Below, in pieces: positions 42,137 through 51,667 of a stretch of DNA of 64,000 nt; the first letter of the stretch is position 1; each line of letters begins with the position of its first letter. The notes under the pieces were generated by a model that was given only the letters and a program-made list of their open reading frames with translations, was not told where the DNA came from and did no database searches. This DNA comes from a virus: positions 1-64,000 of the IMG/VR virus record IMGVR_UViG_3300036770_007703. One strand, written 5' to 3'. The translations under genes and the position numbers were made by a program.

Positions 42137-44797
42137 TTGAGCTACATTGACGCTTTATACGACCGAGAACGCGATCGCATACATGTGGTAGGGCGACGGG
42201 ATGGCGAACGCTATTACGAAGAGTTTCCGGCCAACTATGTGTTTTACTACGACGATCCGCGAGGCAAATTCCGCAGCATCTATGGCAACCCAGTAAGCAG
42301 ATTCAGCACACGCAACAACAAAGAGTTCCGCAAAGAATTGGCCATACAAAAAGGCAAACGCTGTTACGAAAGTGACATCAATCCGGTGTTCCGTTGCCTG
42401 GAAGAGAATTACAAAGGTGTCGATGCTCCCAGGCTGCACACAGCGTTCTTTGACATCGAAGTAGACTTTGATCCCGAGCGTGGGTTCTCGCGCCCCGAAG
42501 ATCCCTTCAATCCCATCACTGCTATTTCGGTGTACATGGACTGGTTGGATCGACTGGTGACTTTGGTGATCCCACCTCGTTCCATGAGTCGTGAAACAGC
42601 TCAAGAGATCGCGGCCGAGTTCGAAGACACCTTCGTGTTCGAGCAGGAATCACAACTGCTGGATGCGTTCCTCAACATCATCGAAGATGCCGATGTGTTG
42701 AGTGGTTGGAACTCCGAGGGTTATGACATACCTTACACCGTGCAACGCATCACACGGGTGCTGTCAAAAGATGACACGCGGAGATTTTGTCTCTGGCATC
42801 AATTGCCCAAACAGAGGACTTTCGAGCGCTTTGGTGCCGAAAACATCACGTTTGATCTCATAGGTCGTGTGCATCTCGACTACATGCAACTGTACAGGAA
42901 ATACACCTACGAAGAGCGACACAGCTACAGCCTGGATGCCATTGGTGAATACGAAGAGCTGGGGAGCAAGACTGCGTTCGAAGGCACCCTGGATCAGCTC
43001 TACAACCAAAACTGGAAGACATTCATCGAGTACAACCGGCAAGATGTCCGGCTCCTGGCCAACATCGACAAAAAACTCCGGTTCCTGGATCTAGCCAACA
43101 CGCTGGCACATGAAAACACTGTGCTCCTGCCCACCACCATGGGTGCGGTGGCTGTCACAGAGCAGGCCATCATCAATGAAGCACACGAACGTGGCATGGT
43201 TGTGCCCAATCGTCGAGATCAACTGTCAGACGAAGAGACACAGGCCGCTGGCGCTTATGTGGCCTATCCCAAGAAAGGCATGCATGACTGGGTGGGATCG
43301 ATAGACATCAATAGTCTATATCCATCTACCATCCGGGCCCTGAACATGGGACCCGAGACCATCGTTGGTCAGCTTCGGCCCACGATGACCGATCGTTACA
43401 TACGCGAACGACAACAAGGTGGCATGAGCTTTGCGGCTGCTTGGGAAGGCCTGTTTGGAACGCTGGAGTACACGGCCGTGATGGAGCAACAGCGAGGCAC
43501 AGAGATCACCATCGACTGGGCACAGGGCGGGGATGATGTGCTCAGTGCCGCTGAAGTATGGCAACTGATATTTGACAGCAATCGACCCTGGATGCTTTCG
43601 GCCAATGGCACCATATTCACCTACGAGACTGAGGCAGTGATCCCTGGCTTGTTGAAACGCTGGTATGCAGAACGCAAAGAAATGCAAGCCAAACTCAAGG
43701 AGTCGACTACAAAAGAAGACGAGGAATACTGGGACAAAAGACAGCTGGTCAAGAAGATCAATCTAAATAGTCTGTATGGAGCTATCTTGAATCCCGGCTG
43801 TAGATTTTTTGACAAACGCATCGGTCAGAGCACCACGCTCACGGGCCGGGCCATCGCACAGCACATGGATGCCTATGTCAACGAGTGCATCACCGGAAAG
43901 TATGATCACGTGGGCGAAACCATCATCTACGGTGACACAGACTCGTGTTACTTCTCGGCCTGGCCTGTGCTACGCAAAGAAGTGGAGGCCGGCCACATGC
44001 AGTGGAGCAAAGAGACCTGCATCCAGCTCTATGATGGCATCGCCGAACAAGTGAACCAGAGCTTCCCGGGATTCATGGAGCGTGCTTTCCATGTGCCGCG
44101 TGAGATGGGCAGTGTGATCCGAGGCGGTCGCGAAGTTGTGGCCAGCCGGGGCTTGTTCATCACCAAGAAGCGTTATGCTGTGATGATCATTGACAAAGAA
44201 GGCAAACGCATCGATGTCAACGGTCGCCCCGGTAAAGTCAAGGCCATGGGTCTGGATCTCAAGCGCAGTGACACACCTCGTGTGATCCAGGACTTCCTCA
44301 GCGATCTCCTGGAACGTGTGCTAAATGGATCTCAGCGCGACGAGATCGTGGAAATCGTCAAGGAGTTCAAGTATGCGTTCAAAGAGCGTCCAGGCTGGGA
44401 GAAAGGTTCGCCCAAGCGTGCCAACAACATCACACAATATGCCAAGAAAGAAGAACGCGAAGGCCGAGCCAACATGCCGGGACATGTGCGTGCCAGCTTG
44501 AACTGGAATACCATGCGCCGAATGAACAGCGACAACTACTCGATGCAGATCGTGGATGGCATGAAAGTGATCGTGTGCAAGCTCAAGTCAAATGCCTTGG
44601 GCTGGACATCGATAGCTTATCCCACAGATGAACTGCATCTACCCACGTGGTTCAAAGAACTACCGTTTGATGACGGAGAGATGGAAGCCACCATCATTGA
44701 CGGCAAGATCGATAACCTCTTGGGTGTGTTGGATTGGGATCTAGAATCTGCCACCAATACCGACAACACTTTCCAGACCTTGTTCGAATTCCAATGA
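42137..44797 (+). CDS. 43: Family-B DNA polymerase (gp43-like)
   Basis: 886 residues (T4 gp43: 898), TTG start. ExoI 'F-F-D-I-E-V-D-F' at 104-111, ExoII 'L-S-G-W-N-S-E-G-Y-D-I-P-Y' near 193-205, ExoIII 'Y-N-R-Q-D-V'. Polymerase motif A 'D-I-N-S-L-Y-P-S' near 391, motif B 'K-K-I-N-L-N-S-L-Y-G' near 538, motif C 'Y-G-D-T-D-S' near 598. Both proofreading and polymerase sites look intact. It replicates the phage genome with the gp44 loader and gp45 clamp. Confidence 0.96.
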   Translation: MSYIDALYDRERDRIHVVGRRDGERYYEEFPANYVFYYDDPRGKFRSIYGNPVSRFSTRNNKEFRKELAIQKGKRCYESDINPVFRCLEENYKGVDAPRLHTAFFDIEVDFDPERGFSRPEDPFNPITAISVYMDWLDRLVTLVIPPRSMSRETAQEIAAEFEDTFVFEQESQLLDAFLNIIEDADVLSGWNSEGYDIPYTVQRITRVLSKDDTRRFCLWHQLPKQRTFERFGAENITFDLIGRVHLDYMQLYRKYTYEERHSYSLDAIGEYEELGSKTAFEGTLDQLYNQNWKTFIEYNRQDVRLLANIDKKLRFLDLANTLAHENTVLLPTTMGAVAVTEQAIINEAHERGMVVPNRRDQLSDEETQAAGAYVAYPKKGMHDWVGSIDINSLYPSTIRALNMGPETIVGQLRPTMTDRYIRERQQGGMSFAAAWEGLFGTLEYTAVMEQQRGTEITIDWAQGGDDVLSAAEVWQLIFDSNRPWMLSANGTIFTYETEAVIPGLLKRWYAERKEMQAKLKESTTKEDEEYWDKRQLVKKINLNSLYGAILNPGCRFFDKRIGQSTTLTGRAIAQHMDAYVNECITGKYDHVGETIIYGDTDSCYFSAWPVLRKEVEAGHMQWSKETCIQLYDGIAEQVNQSFPGFMERAFHVPREMGSVIRGGREVVASRGLFITKKRYAVMIIDKEGKRIDVNGRPGKVKAMGLDLKRSDTPRVIQDFLSDLLERVLNGSQRDEIVEIVKEFKYAFKERPGWEKGSPKRANNITQYAKKEEREGRANMPGHVRASLNWNTMRRMNSDNYSMQIVDGMKVIVCKLKSNALGWTSIAYPTDELHLPTWFKELPFDDGEMEATIIDGKIDNLLGVLDWDLESATNTDNTFQTLFEFQ

Positions 44798-45792
44798 AAC
44801 TAAGCGAACTCATCAAATACCGAGAAAATCTCGCACAGCTAAGACCGCAAGATCCCGAGTCCACTATATCGTTGTCCTTGGATCCGGTGAGGCATCATAT
44901 CATGACTCATGAACCGCGTTTTAAAAAGCTCGCAGCCGATCTCGAGCAATCGCGGATACGAGTCAGCGCAGGCATACAAGATTATCTCAACACGCTCAAT
45001 GCCTATGATCACGAAGTCCAACGCCAGATCGATCAACTGCATGCCGAGTACATGGCCCGCAGTTATCGCATCTACGAACAAGAAATGAGCCGCGACGACG
45101 TGGACGTGATATTGAATCGCAAACTGGGTTACGAGCTGGAAAAACGCGAATACCTACGAGGTAGGATCGCGGCCCAGTGCGATTGGAAAAATCCCGGCAT
45201 GATCTTGAGACCGGCACGCGAGCAGTGGATACTCAAACTGGTGGGCTTGGATCCGCTTTACATCGTGGATCAAAGCCATGATCTCTTGCGACCATCTATC
45301 ACGCAGTTCACTCCCGAATATCAGCGTCGGTTGAGACCGTACATCATACGAGAAAGCGTGAGCGGCACCGTGGGACTGGATCTTCCCGATCGGCAAATGG
45401 GCTATGCGCTGATCTACAATTTTTTCAACTACAAGCCCATGGAACTGATAAGAGCCTACATGGAATGCATCGACAAAAAAATGGCCACGGGATCCATAGT
45501 TCATCTCACCATCAATGATTGTGACCGCAGTGGCGGTGCTTTGCTGGCCGAAAGTGGTTACATGTGTTACACGCCCGGTGGCATGGTCATCAGCATGTTG
45601 GAAAGCATGGAGTACGATCTCATCAACAGTTTTCACATCGATGAGGCAGTGACCTGGCTTGAGTTCCGCAAGTCCGGTGAGAGGATCAGTTATCGAGGCG
45701 GACAGACTCTGGCTAAAATTATTGACAAAAGCAATCGTTTCTATTACAATGACGATGACGTAGATACATCAAACCCCAAGGAGATATTATGA
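44794..45792 (+). CDS. Conserved T4-like protein between polymerase and clamp
   Basis: 332 residues from ATG 44794. N-terminal half helical and charged; C-terminal half holds 'H-L-T-I-N-D-C-D-R-S-G-G-A-L-L-A-E', 'Y-T-P-G-G-M-V' and 'L-I-N-S-F-H-I-D-E-A-V-T-W-L-E-F-R', followed by 'R-G-G-Q-T-L-A-K-I-I'. I recognise these from conserved proteins of marine T4-like phages but not their function. Its 3' end hosts the clamp promoter. Confidence 0.65.
   Translation: MKLSELIKYRENLAQLRPQDPESTISLSLDPVRHHIMTHEPRFKKLAADLEQSRIRVSAGIQDYLNTLNAYDHEVQRQIDQLHAEYMARSYRIYEQEMSRDDVDVILNRKLGYELEKREYLRGRIAAQCDWKNPGMILRPAREQWILKLVGLDPLYIVDQSHDLLRPSITQFTPEYQRRLRPYIIRESVSGTVGLDLPDRQMGYALIYNFFNYKPMELIRAYMECIDKKMATGSIVHLTINDCDRSGGALLAESGYMCYTPGGMVISMLESMEYDLINSFHIDEAVTWLEFRKSGERISYRGGQTLAKIIDKSNRFYYNDDDVDTSNPKEIL
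45722..45750 (+). promoter_or_regulatory. Sigma70-like promoter (TTGACA-17-TACAAT) for sliding clamp
   Basis: TTGACA 45722-45727 and TACAAT 45745-45750, spacing 17, inside the end of the upstream CDS. Predicted start near 45757; AAGGAG (45779-45784) precedes ATG 45789. Confidence 0.7.
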
Positions 45793-46520
45793 GAGATTAC
45801 CTATTAGATTTAGTATCACACACCTACGATCTTGGCTGCATAGATCTTGTCAAGATCACTGGCACAGACCAAGAAACCGTGATCGATGGCTTGGCCGAAG
45901 ATCGTTCAGTGGTGCTCAGTGCTCGGTTCTCGGGACCTGTGGCCGACTTCATTGGCACGTTTGGCATGCCAAATCTCGCCAAGCTCAAGATCCTGCTGAA
46001 TCTACAAGAATATCGCGAGGATGCTGACATCACTGTCAAGCGACAGGACCGCAACGGACAAGAAGTTCCTGTGGGACTGCACTTCAAGAACGCAGCCGGT
46101 GATTTCAAGAACGATTATAGATTCATGACTTCGGAGATCGTGGCCGAGAAACTCAAGACCGTGAAGTTTCGCGGTGTGAACTGGAACATCGAGTTCGAGC
46201 CCACAGTGGCAGGCATCCAGCGTCTCAAGATGCAGGCCCAAGCCAACAGCGAAGAGCCCATGTTCCAGGTCAAAGTAGACAACGGAAACTTGTTGTTCCA
46301 GTTCGGTGATCATAGCACACACGCCGGTGAGTTCATCTTCCATGCCGGTATCACTGGAGATCTCAAACGCACCTGGAGCTATCCGGTCAAACAAGTGATC
46401 TCGATCCTGGATCTCGTGGGCGACAAAGTGGTTCGCATCAGCGACGACGGAGCTGCTGAGATCACTGTGGACTCGGGCATGGCCCAGTATCGTTACATCC
46501 TACCAGCTCAAGTCAAGTGA
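45789..46520 (+). CDS. 45: Sliding clamp (gp45-like)
   Basis: 243 residues (T4 gp45: 228). Beta-rich pattern 'V-V-L-S-A-R-F' , 'F-I-G-T-F-G-M-P-N-L-A-K-L-K-I-L-L-N' and C-terminal 'Y-P-V-K-Q-V-I-S-I-L-D-L' plus 'M-A-Q-Y-R-Y-I-L-P-A' are typical of T4-like clamps. It tethers the polymerase and, in T4, activates late transcription. It has its own sigma70-like promoter. The stop overlaps the GTG start of the DpdA-like gene. Confidence 0.9.
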   Translation: MRDYLLDLVSHTYDLGCIDLVKITGTDQETVIDGLAEDRSVVLSARFSGPVADFIGTFGMPNLAKLKILLNLQEYREDADITVKRQDRNGQEVPVGLHFKNAAGDFKNDYRFMTSEIVAEKLKTVKFRGVNWNIEFEPTVAGIQRLKMQAQANSEEPMFQVKVDNGNLLFQFGDHSTHAGEFIFHAGITGDLKRTWSYPVKQVISILDLVGDKVVRISDDGAAEITVDSGMAQYRYILPAQVK

Positions 46521-48043
46521 CCGAACAATACGACCTCACTGGCCGACAACAGGATTATGCTGTGTTTTTGCCGGCCATATCCAGCTTTTATGCCACTTAC
46601 ATAGGCAAGCAACGCTACGACAACAATTTTGTTCCAGCTTCGCGCATGCCCGCTGGCATTCCTGACATGGAACAACTGAACTGGTTGAATGCCCAGAAAT
46701 CGTTGTTTCCCTATCGTTGGAGCCTGTACTCAGCGGGCCATGCCAACTTGGACGTATCAAAGTTGGTGCCCAAAGAAGACATGGTCAGGAACCGTGACCC
46801 CAACACCGTGATGTTGTGCGACTCAGGTGGATTTCAGATCGCCAAAGGTGTGTGGCCAGGACGCTGGGCCGATCCACGAGATCAGGCCGCAGAACGAAAA
46901 CGCAGAGAAGTCCTGGAGTGGCAATGTAGTATCGCCACTTATGGCATGACCATGGACATTCCCACCTGGACCTATCGCAATCCCGAATGGGCTGCGTTGG
47001 CTGGAATTTCCAGCTACGATGATGCTGTCACAGCCACCAAAAACAACAACGACTTCTGGATCGCCAATCGCCACGGTGATACCAAGATACTCAATGTGTT
47101 GCAGGGCGGTAACCATGCCGAAGCCGACCACTGGTACGACATCATGAAAGTGTATTCGGATCCCAAGCACTACCCAGAACGACACTTCAACGGCTGGGGC
47201 ATGGGCGGACAAAACATGTGTGACGTGCATCTCGTTCTCAAACGTCTGGTGCATCTCATACACGATGGCTTGCTGGAAAAAGGTGCCCATGATTGGATGC
47301 ACTTCTTGGGAACATCAAAACTGGAGTGGGCCGTGTTGCTCACTGACATCCAGCGCGCCATTCGCAAGTATCACAACAGCAACTTCACCATCAGTTTCGA
47401 TTGCGCTTCACCGTTCTTGGCCATCGCCAATGGTCAACTCTATCACGAGATCGTTACCGGAAATCGGGAAAAGTGGAGCTATCGCATGGAGCCCACGGCC
47501 GACAACAAAAAGTATGCCACAGACAATCGTCTGTTCCGAGACGCAGTGATACAGGACAGCATACATTCTGTTTTTGAGGACAGTCCGGTGAGCTCGCGTC
47601 TCAAGATTTCCGATGTGTGCGTGTACCGTCCTGGCGACGTCAACAAAGTGGGAAAAGAAGGCAAGACGTCATGGGACAGCTTCAGCTATGCTCTTCTCAT
47701 GGCGCACAATGCCTGGATGCACATTGAAGCGGTACAGCGAGCCAATCGACTCTATGATCAAGGCATCGTACCAGACATGATGGCACACCCCACCGACAAT
47801 GCTTTTGATGCCCGGACCGTGATAGACAAAGTGTTTGCCGCTCGTGATCGCCAAAAGAGCTTGCGCATAATCGATGAACATGCTAAAGTTTGGGAACGGG
47901 TGATTGGTACTCGTGGATTCACCGGAAAACGAGCTGTCAATGCCCATACCATGTTCAACAGTCTTTTTGATGTGACAGAAGAAGTCGAACCCGACAACGA
48001 ATTTGACCAAACCTGTCTTGACCGACTCGAGGAAAGTGTATAA
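46517..48043 (+). CDS. DpdA/TGT-like DNA 7-deazaguanine transglycosylase
   Basis: 508 residues, GTG start overlapping the clamp stop. 'M-L-C-D-S-G-G-F-Q-I' near 100-109 (TGT catalytic/base-binding D-S-G-G-F-Q), 'L-N-V-L-Q-G-G-N' near 194, 'G-W-G-M-G-G-Q' and 'F-D-C-A-S-P-F' near 294 (catalytic Asp region). The gene is longer and more divergent than bacterial tRNA TGT and lacks an obvious zinc Cys set, fitting phage DpdA, which swaps guanine in DNA for 7-deazaguanines. FolE, QueD-like and QueE in the window support this. A tRNA role cannot be excluded. Confidence 0.75.
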   Translation: MTEQYDLTGRQQDYAVFLPAISSFYATYIGKQRYDNNFVPASRMPAGIPDMEQLNWLNAQKSLFPYRWSLYSAGHANLDVSKLVPKEDMVRNRDPNTVMLCDSGGFQIAKGVWPGRWADPRDQAAERKRREVLEWQCSIATYGMTMDIPTWTYRNPEWAALAGISSYDDAVTATKNNNDFWIANRHGDTKILNVLQGGNHAEADHWYDIMKVYSDPKHYPERHFNGWGMGGQNMCDVHLVLKRLVHLIHDGLLEKGAHDWMHFLGTSKLEWAVLLTDIQRAIRKYHNSNFTISFDCASPFLAIANGQLYHEIVTGNREKWSYRMEPTADNKKYATDNRLFRDAVIQDSIHSVFEDSPVSSRLKISDVCVYRPGDVNKVGKEGKTSWDSFSYALLMAHNAWMHIEAVQRANRLYDQGIVPDMMAHPTDNAFDARTVIDKVFAARDRQKSLRIIDEHAKVWERVIGTRGFTGKRAVNAHTMFNSLFDVTEEVEPDNEFDQTCLDRLEESV

Positions 48044-48044
48044 T
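48018..48044 (+). promoter_or_regulatory. Weak sigma70-like promoter candidate
   Basis: TTGACC 48018-48023 and TATAAT 48039-48044 are only 15 nt apart, and the -10 overlaps the ATG at 48043. It might serve downstream genes rather than the one it overlaps. Confidence 0.35.
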
Positions 48045-48252
48045 GTACGAAAATCGTATCCGGCACCTAGAAGAAATGCACCAGAATCTCAACAAGCGCA
48101 TCGATGGTTTGGAAAAAACCGGTGTTTTCGAAGACAAGAATCTGCTCGAACTCAAGAAACAAAAATTGGCCATACGTGATGAATTGAGCCGATTGCAGAA
48201 ACTGCAATGGGAGCATAATCACGAAAGCGTGAACTTGGAGGAAGATCGATGA
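48043..48252 (+). CDS. YdcH-like small coiled-coil protein
   Basis: 69 residues, one long charged coiled coil: 'R-I-R-H-L-E-E-M-H-Q-N-L-N-K-R-I-D-G-L-E' then 'L-K-K-Q-K-L-A-I-R-D-E-L'. This follows the DUF465/YdcH pattern (L-x-x-x-H-x-x-L-x-x-x-I ... L-K-K-x-x-L-x-x-K-D-E-I). Function of the family is unknown. The ATG overlaps the upstream stop by one base. Confidence 0.65.
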   Translation: MYENRIRHLEEMHQNLNKRIDGLEKTGVFEDKNLLELKKQKLAIRDELSRLQKLQWEHNHESVNLEEDR

Positions 48253-48773
48253 ACCGACCCGGGCACAAAGACACCGAGTTTTTCTGGGGCGACGAAGTAG
48301 AGCATACTCCGGTTCATGGTGAACCTACCTTGTTCGTGGTAGGATATCAGACCCAAGAAGCCATTGACTCTGCATTGCGTGACGCCAACTTTGCCAACAT
48401 TCCCGGAACAATCCGACACATCTTTTTTGGTGCCAACGACAGCTATCGTCCACGCACCGCAGATGATTTCACAGCCTGGGAGAACGTGATCATGACTTAT
48501 CTGGATCGTGGATTCTGGTGCAGTCTGGACGTTCCGTTCCAGTATGTGGAAGAGTTCCACGAAGGTGGCTTGTGCGAGCGTGATCGATTCATCCCCATCA
48601 TCAAGGTTCCCGTTCCTTACATCCGGCTCTGGAACTACAACACCTGTGTCAAGATCGATGATAGAGATTTCGCAGCCAGCAATCCCGGTGTGTGGGTACA
48701 TCAGCTACATGACCTCTTGCCACGTGACCGTTTCACGTCATGGGCCGACTACGACAAGGACCGCACTGTATGA
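48249..48773 (+). CDS. Conserved T4-like hypothetical protein
   Basis: 174 residues. 'H-K-D-T-E-F-F-W-G-D-E-V-E-H-T-P', 'T-L-F-V-V-G', 'I-R-H-I-F-F-G-A-N' and 'F-W-C-S-L-D-V' are conserved stretches in T4-like marine phages. The overall alpha/beta pattern gives no catalytic hint. It overlaps both neighbours by 4 nt in a tight early-type operon. Confidence 0.65.
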   Translation: MNRPGHKDTEFFWGDEVEHTPVHGEPTLFVVGYQTQEAIDSALRDANFANIPGTIRHIFFGANDSYRPRTADDFTAWENVIMTYLDRGFWCSLDVPFQYVEEFHEGGLCERDRFIPIIKVPVPYIRLWNYNTCVKIDDRDFAASNPGVWVHQLHDLLPRDRFTSWADYDKDRTV

Positions 48774-49084
48774 AATGGTTTGACCGATGGTTTGTCCGCA
48801 AATGCAAATGGGCCTGGGACAATCGAGATATCGCCGATGTGGCAGAGACATCGCGTCTCAATTCGGCGAAATATGCCACAGCAATAGAAGAGGATTCGAC
48901 ACCATGGAACGATGGTCTCCGCATCAATATAAAAAAGATGATCGGCGGGTTTGTTGTTAGTTTCCGTGTGTATGATCGAAAAACAGATCGCACAGATGAC
49001 CGTGCTTACATCATCACCGACGAGCAGGATTTCAACACCGAACTGGGCAAGATTATAACCATGGAATCAATGAGGCAGACATGA
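48770..49084 (+). CDS. Small conserved T4-like protein
   Basis: 104 residues from ATG 48770. 'A-E-T-S-R-L-N-S-A-K-Y-A-T' and 'I-G-G-F-V-V-S-F-R-V-Y-D-R-K-T-D-R-T-D' recur in marine T4-like phages. Basic N-terminus with Trp residues. Function unknown. Confidence 0.65.
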   Translation: MKWFDRWFVRKCKWAWDNRDIADVAETSRLNSAKYATAIEEDSTPWNDGLRINIKKMIGGFVVSFRVYDRKTDRTDDRAYIITDEQDFNTELGKIITMESMRQT

Positions 49085-49521
49085 ATCAAGACGAAAGAGC
49101 CACAGCAGAACGCATCAAAGACCGAGCACGGCGCATGATCTGGGTCACTTTCCGCAAGGAAGGCATCCATCGTTATCCGGCAGCGGCCACAGATCCCCGA
49201 CTGTGTGCCGCCGGCGAGTATGATGTCAGTTTCCTGGCCAATGCACACAGACACATCTTTCACTTCCGGGTGGGCATCCAGGTGTTCCACAATGATCGGG
49301 ACATCGAGTTTATCCAGTTCAAACGCTGGCTGGAAAATCTCTATAACAAAGGCACCTTGGAGTTAGACTTCAAAAGTTGCGAGATGATTTCTGACGACTT
49401 ATATATACACATAGCAGATCGATATCCCGGACGCGACGTGTACATCGAAGTGGCAGAAGACGGCGAGAACGGTTGTGAGATCCGCTACGAAACCCATCAA
49501 CCACAAACCATTTCAGTCTAA
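49081..49521 (+). CDS. Conserved T4-like hypothetical protein
   Basis: 146 residues. 'M-I-W-V-T-F-R-K-E-G-I-H-R-Y-P-A-A', 'D-V-S-F-L-A-N-A-H-R-H-I-F-H-F-R-V' and 'D-I-E-F-I-Q-F-K-R-W' are highly conserved across exo-T-even phages. Probably a small alpha/beta protein. Function unknown; the conservation suggests a core role. Confidence 0.7.
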   Translation: MNQDERATAERIKDRARRMIWVTFRKEGIHRYPAAATDPRLCAAGEYDVSFLANAHRHIFHFRVGIQVFHNDRDIEFIQFKRWLENLYNKGTLELDFKSCEMISDDLYIHIADRYPGRDVYIEVAEDGENGCEIRYETHQPQTISV

Positions 49522-49533
49522 CAAGGAGTAATC

Positions 49534-49746
49534 ATGGGCCGGCCCCAGATCAAATCCAATCCACGAACCCAGTCCACTTTTGAGGATCTGGAAAACTTTC
49601 TGGACTTTTGTCGCAACTATGGATACAAGTTCCATGAAGGTGATCTCTACAACTGGAAGAGCTACGCCTTCCAGCAATTCAACAAATTCCAACAAGGCAA
49701 GCCCGCCAAAGACATGTGGGCCATCGACGCACGCCGCGCAGGGTAG
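49534..49746 (+). CDS. Small conserved phage protein
   Basis: 70 residues with AAGGAG upstream. 'F-E-D-L-E-N-F-L-D-F-C-R-N-Y-G-Y-K-F-H-E-G-D-L-Y-N-W-K-S-Y-A-F-Q-Q-F' forms two helices with aromatic faces; such short proteins occur beside replication genes of T4-like phages. No known function. Confidence 0.6.
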   Translation: MGRPQIKSNPRTQSTFEDLENFLDFCRNYGYKFHEGDLYNWKSYAFQQFNKFQQGKPAKDMWAIDARRAG

Positions 49747-49747
49747 C

Positions 49748-50437
49748 ATGGACTTTGATCGAGTCGGTCCAAAGTCTCGCGAACTGTGGCAACGTGTTTT
49801 TGATGGCAAGTCCGTCTTAGACATTGCCAGTCACACCGGGCGCACCAGTCAAGACATATTAGATTTTGGTGCGCGACGAGTCGTGGGACTAGAGCCCAGA
49901 CCCGACATGGTGATAGAAGCCCGCAGACAGAGATCCGATCCAAGGATAGAGTTCATCTGCGGTGATGCCACCGATGCCAGGATCATGCCGGCTTTGCTCG
50001 CCGAGGTAGACACAGTGGCCTGCCTGGGTGTACTATATCACATGCATGATCACTTCAACTTCTTCAAGTCGGTATGCGTGAGTCCGGTGCGATATCTCGT
50101 GATCGAGACCTTGTTTGGACTCGAAAGTCCCAATCCCACCATGCTATGCAACGTGGAATCGTCGCAGGAACAGGACCGAACATGTGGCATCAACGTGGGA
50201 TTTGATCGTGTCATGGTGGGCGCTCCCAACTTGGCCTGGATACATTCGGTGTTGGAGATATTTGGGTGGCACATCACATGGTTCAGCACCTACATCAGCC
50301 ACTTGCCCGATGACCGGATGTTGATCGTGGCCGAGAACAGCAGATACAGTGCTGGGACGCTGTTGCCCGGAGATCTCTGGCAGTGGCATGTTGAACCCGG
50401 TCACACAGTTGGTAGCAAGCATTTCAGTTTATATTAA
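49748..50437 (+). CDS. Class I SAM-dependent methyltransferase
   Basis: 229 residues from ATG 49748. Motif I 'V-L-D-I-A-S-H-T-G-R-T' near 27-37, acidic end of strand two 'V-V-G-L-E-P-R' near 47-53, motif 'I-E-F-I-C-G-D-A-T-D' and motif IV 'V-A-C-L-G-V-L-Y-H-M' near 91-100. The 'L-G-V-L-Y-H-M' block resembles the CmoB/tRNA (mo5U34) and sugar methyltransferase type. It precedes a glycosyltransferase and GalE, so methylation of a glycan is one option. Confidence 0.75.
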   Translation: MDFDRVGPKSRELWQRVFDGKSVLDIASHTGRTSQDILDFGARRVVGLEPRPDMVIEARRQRSDPRIEFICGDATDARIMPALLAEVDTVACLGVLYHMHDHFNFFKSVCVSPVRYLVIETLFGLESPNPTMLCNVESSQEQDRTCGINVGFDRVMVGAPNLAWIHSVLEIFGWHITWFSTYISHLPDDRMLIVAENSRYSAGTLLPGDLWQWHVEPGHTVGSKHFSLY

Positions 50438-50446
50438 CAAGGACGC

Positions 50447-51667
50447 ATGATGAGAAAACTTTTTTACATGGGGCTGGAAAGTTATGAGGCCCGTTATACC
50501 CTGCAACTCACAGAGTGGAACCGCCGTGTGTTTGAACGACGCGGTATCGATGTTGTGTATGTGCCCGGCAGCACCATCGATGACACCCAGAGTATCTCTG
50601 TGGGACAGGTCTTGGATGCACATGGTCGCAGTTATTTCTCAATGAGCCAGATGATGAATCTGGTACAATGGATGCGCAACGGAGAGGTCACCAATGAAGA
50701 TGTTATCTACTTTGAAGACATGTTTCAGCCCGGTATCGAGAGCTTACCTTATATTCTTGATCAAGTGCCTGAGTCTCAGCGTCCTCGCATTTTTGTCCGT
50801 TGTCTTGCTCAAGCCATTGATCCTGATGACTTCGTTCATGTCTGGGGCATGGCAGGCTGGATGTCAACGTATGAAAAGATGGTGAATCAGATCCCCGGCG
50901 TCACTGTGTTGGCCACCAACGAAGAGATGGTTGCTCACATGCGTATCGCGGGCTGGACTGCTCCCATCTACAATATCTCGGGCCTGGCGTTTGGCAAGGC
51001 GGAAGTGCTGGAACGCATTGGTGGTGCTGATTACATAAAACCATTCGCAAACAGAACCATGCGTGTAGGGTTTGCTGCCAGATTTGATCAGGAGAAACAG
51101 CCCGACTTTTATATGGACTTGATCGAGATGTATCTTGCGCAAGGTCGTCACAAGCACGTTGAGTTCGCTGTGTTTTCGGGTGGACCCTTGCGTAGCAATA
51201 ATCCTCGATACCTCGAACGTGCTCGGGACATGCAAGCCCAAGGCAAGTTAAAAATCTATGACGGGCTGAAGAAAAATGATTATTACCATCTCCTCAATGA
51301 TACTCGCGTGTTGTTCAATTGCGCCCTCCAAGATTGGGTCAGCAACACTGTTAGCGAAGCCGACACCTTGGGTTGTAATGTGCTGTATCCTGCATATCGC
51401 AGTTTCCCCGAGACCTTTGCCAACGACCCCCAGCGCTTGTATGTGCCTTGGAGCATAGATGATGCCTTCCACAAGTTGGAGAATCTCTTGGCAGAGCCAC
51501 ATCACAACATGGGCTTGATCTCGGCATGGACCAATGGCACAGTGGATCGTTGTCTAGACATCATGCTGGGCCAAGGCGAAGAATGGCGCAGAGACGGTGC
51601 TCGTTATCGAGATCATGTGAACACAGCCAAGTATGCTGTGCGGAAAGTCGAGGATCAAAATGTCTGA
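50447..51667 (+). CDS. GT4-like glycosyltransferase
   Basis: 406 residues (second ATG at 50450). GT-B pattern: 'V-G-F-A-A-R-F-D-Q-E-K-Q-P-D' near 203-216, 'L-K-I-Y-D-G-L-K-K-N-D-Y-Y' near 270, and 'W-V-S-N-T-V-S-E-A-D-T-L-G-C' near 294-307, the E-x7-E-like nucleotide-sugar region. It probably transfers a hexose onto a phage or host glycan. It heads a sugar operon with GalE and a DegT-like gene. Confidence 0.75.
   Translation: MMRKLFYMGLESYEARYTLQLTEWNRRVFERRGIDVVYVPGSTIDDTQSISVGQVLDAHGRSYFSMSQMMNLVQWMRNGEVTNEDVIYFEDMFQPGIESLPYILDQVPESQRPRIFVRCLAQAIDPDDFVHVWGMAGWMSTYEKMVNQIPGVTVLATNEEMVAHMRIAGWTAPIYNISGLAFGKAEVLERIGGADYIKPFANRTMRVGFAARFDQEKQPDFYMDLIEMYLAQGRHKHVEFAVFSGGPLRSNNPRYLERARDMQAQGKLKIYDGLKKNDYYHLLNDTRVLFNCALQDWVSNTVSEADTLGCNVLYPAYRSFPETFANDPQRLYVPWSIDDAFHKLENLLAEPHHNMGLISAWTNGTVDRCLDIMLGQGEEWRRDGARYRDHVNTAKYAVRKVEDQNV

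Noticed and set aside
43764-43769. TAAATA inside the polymerase gene
   Set aside because: It encodes part of polymerase motif B and no gene starts downstream.
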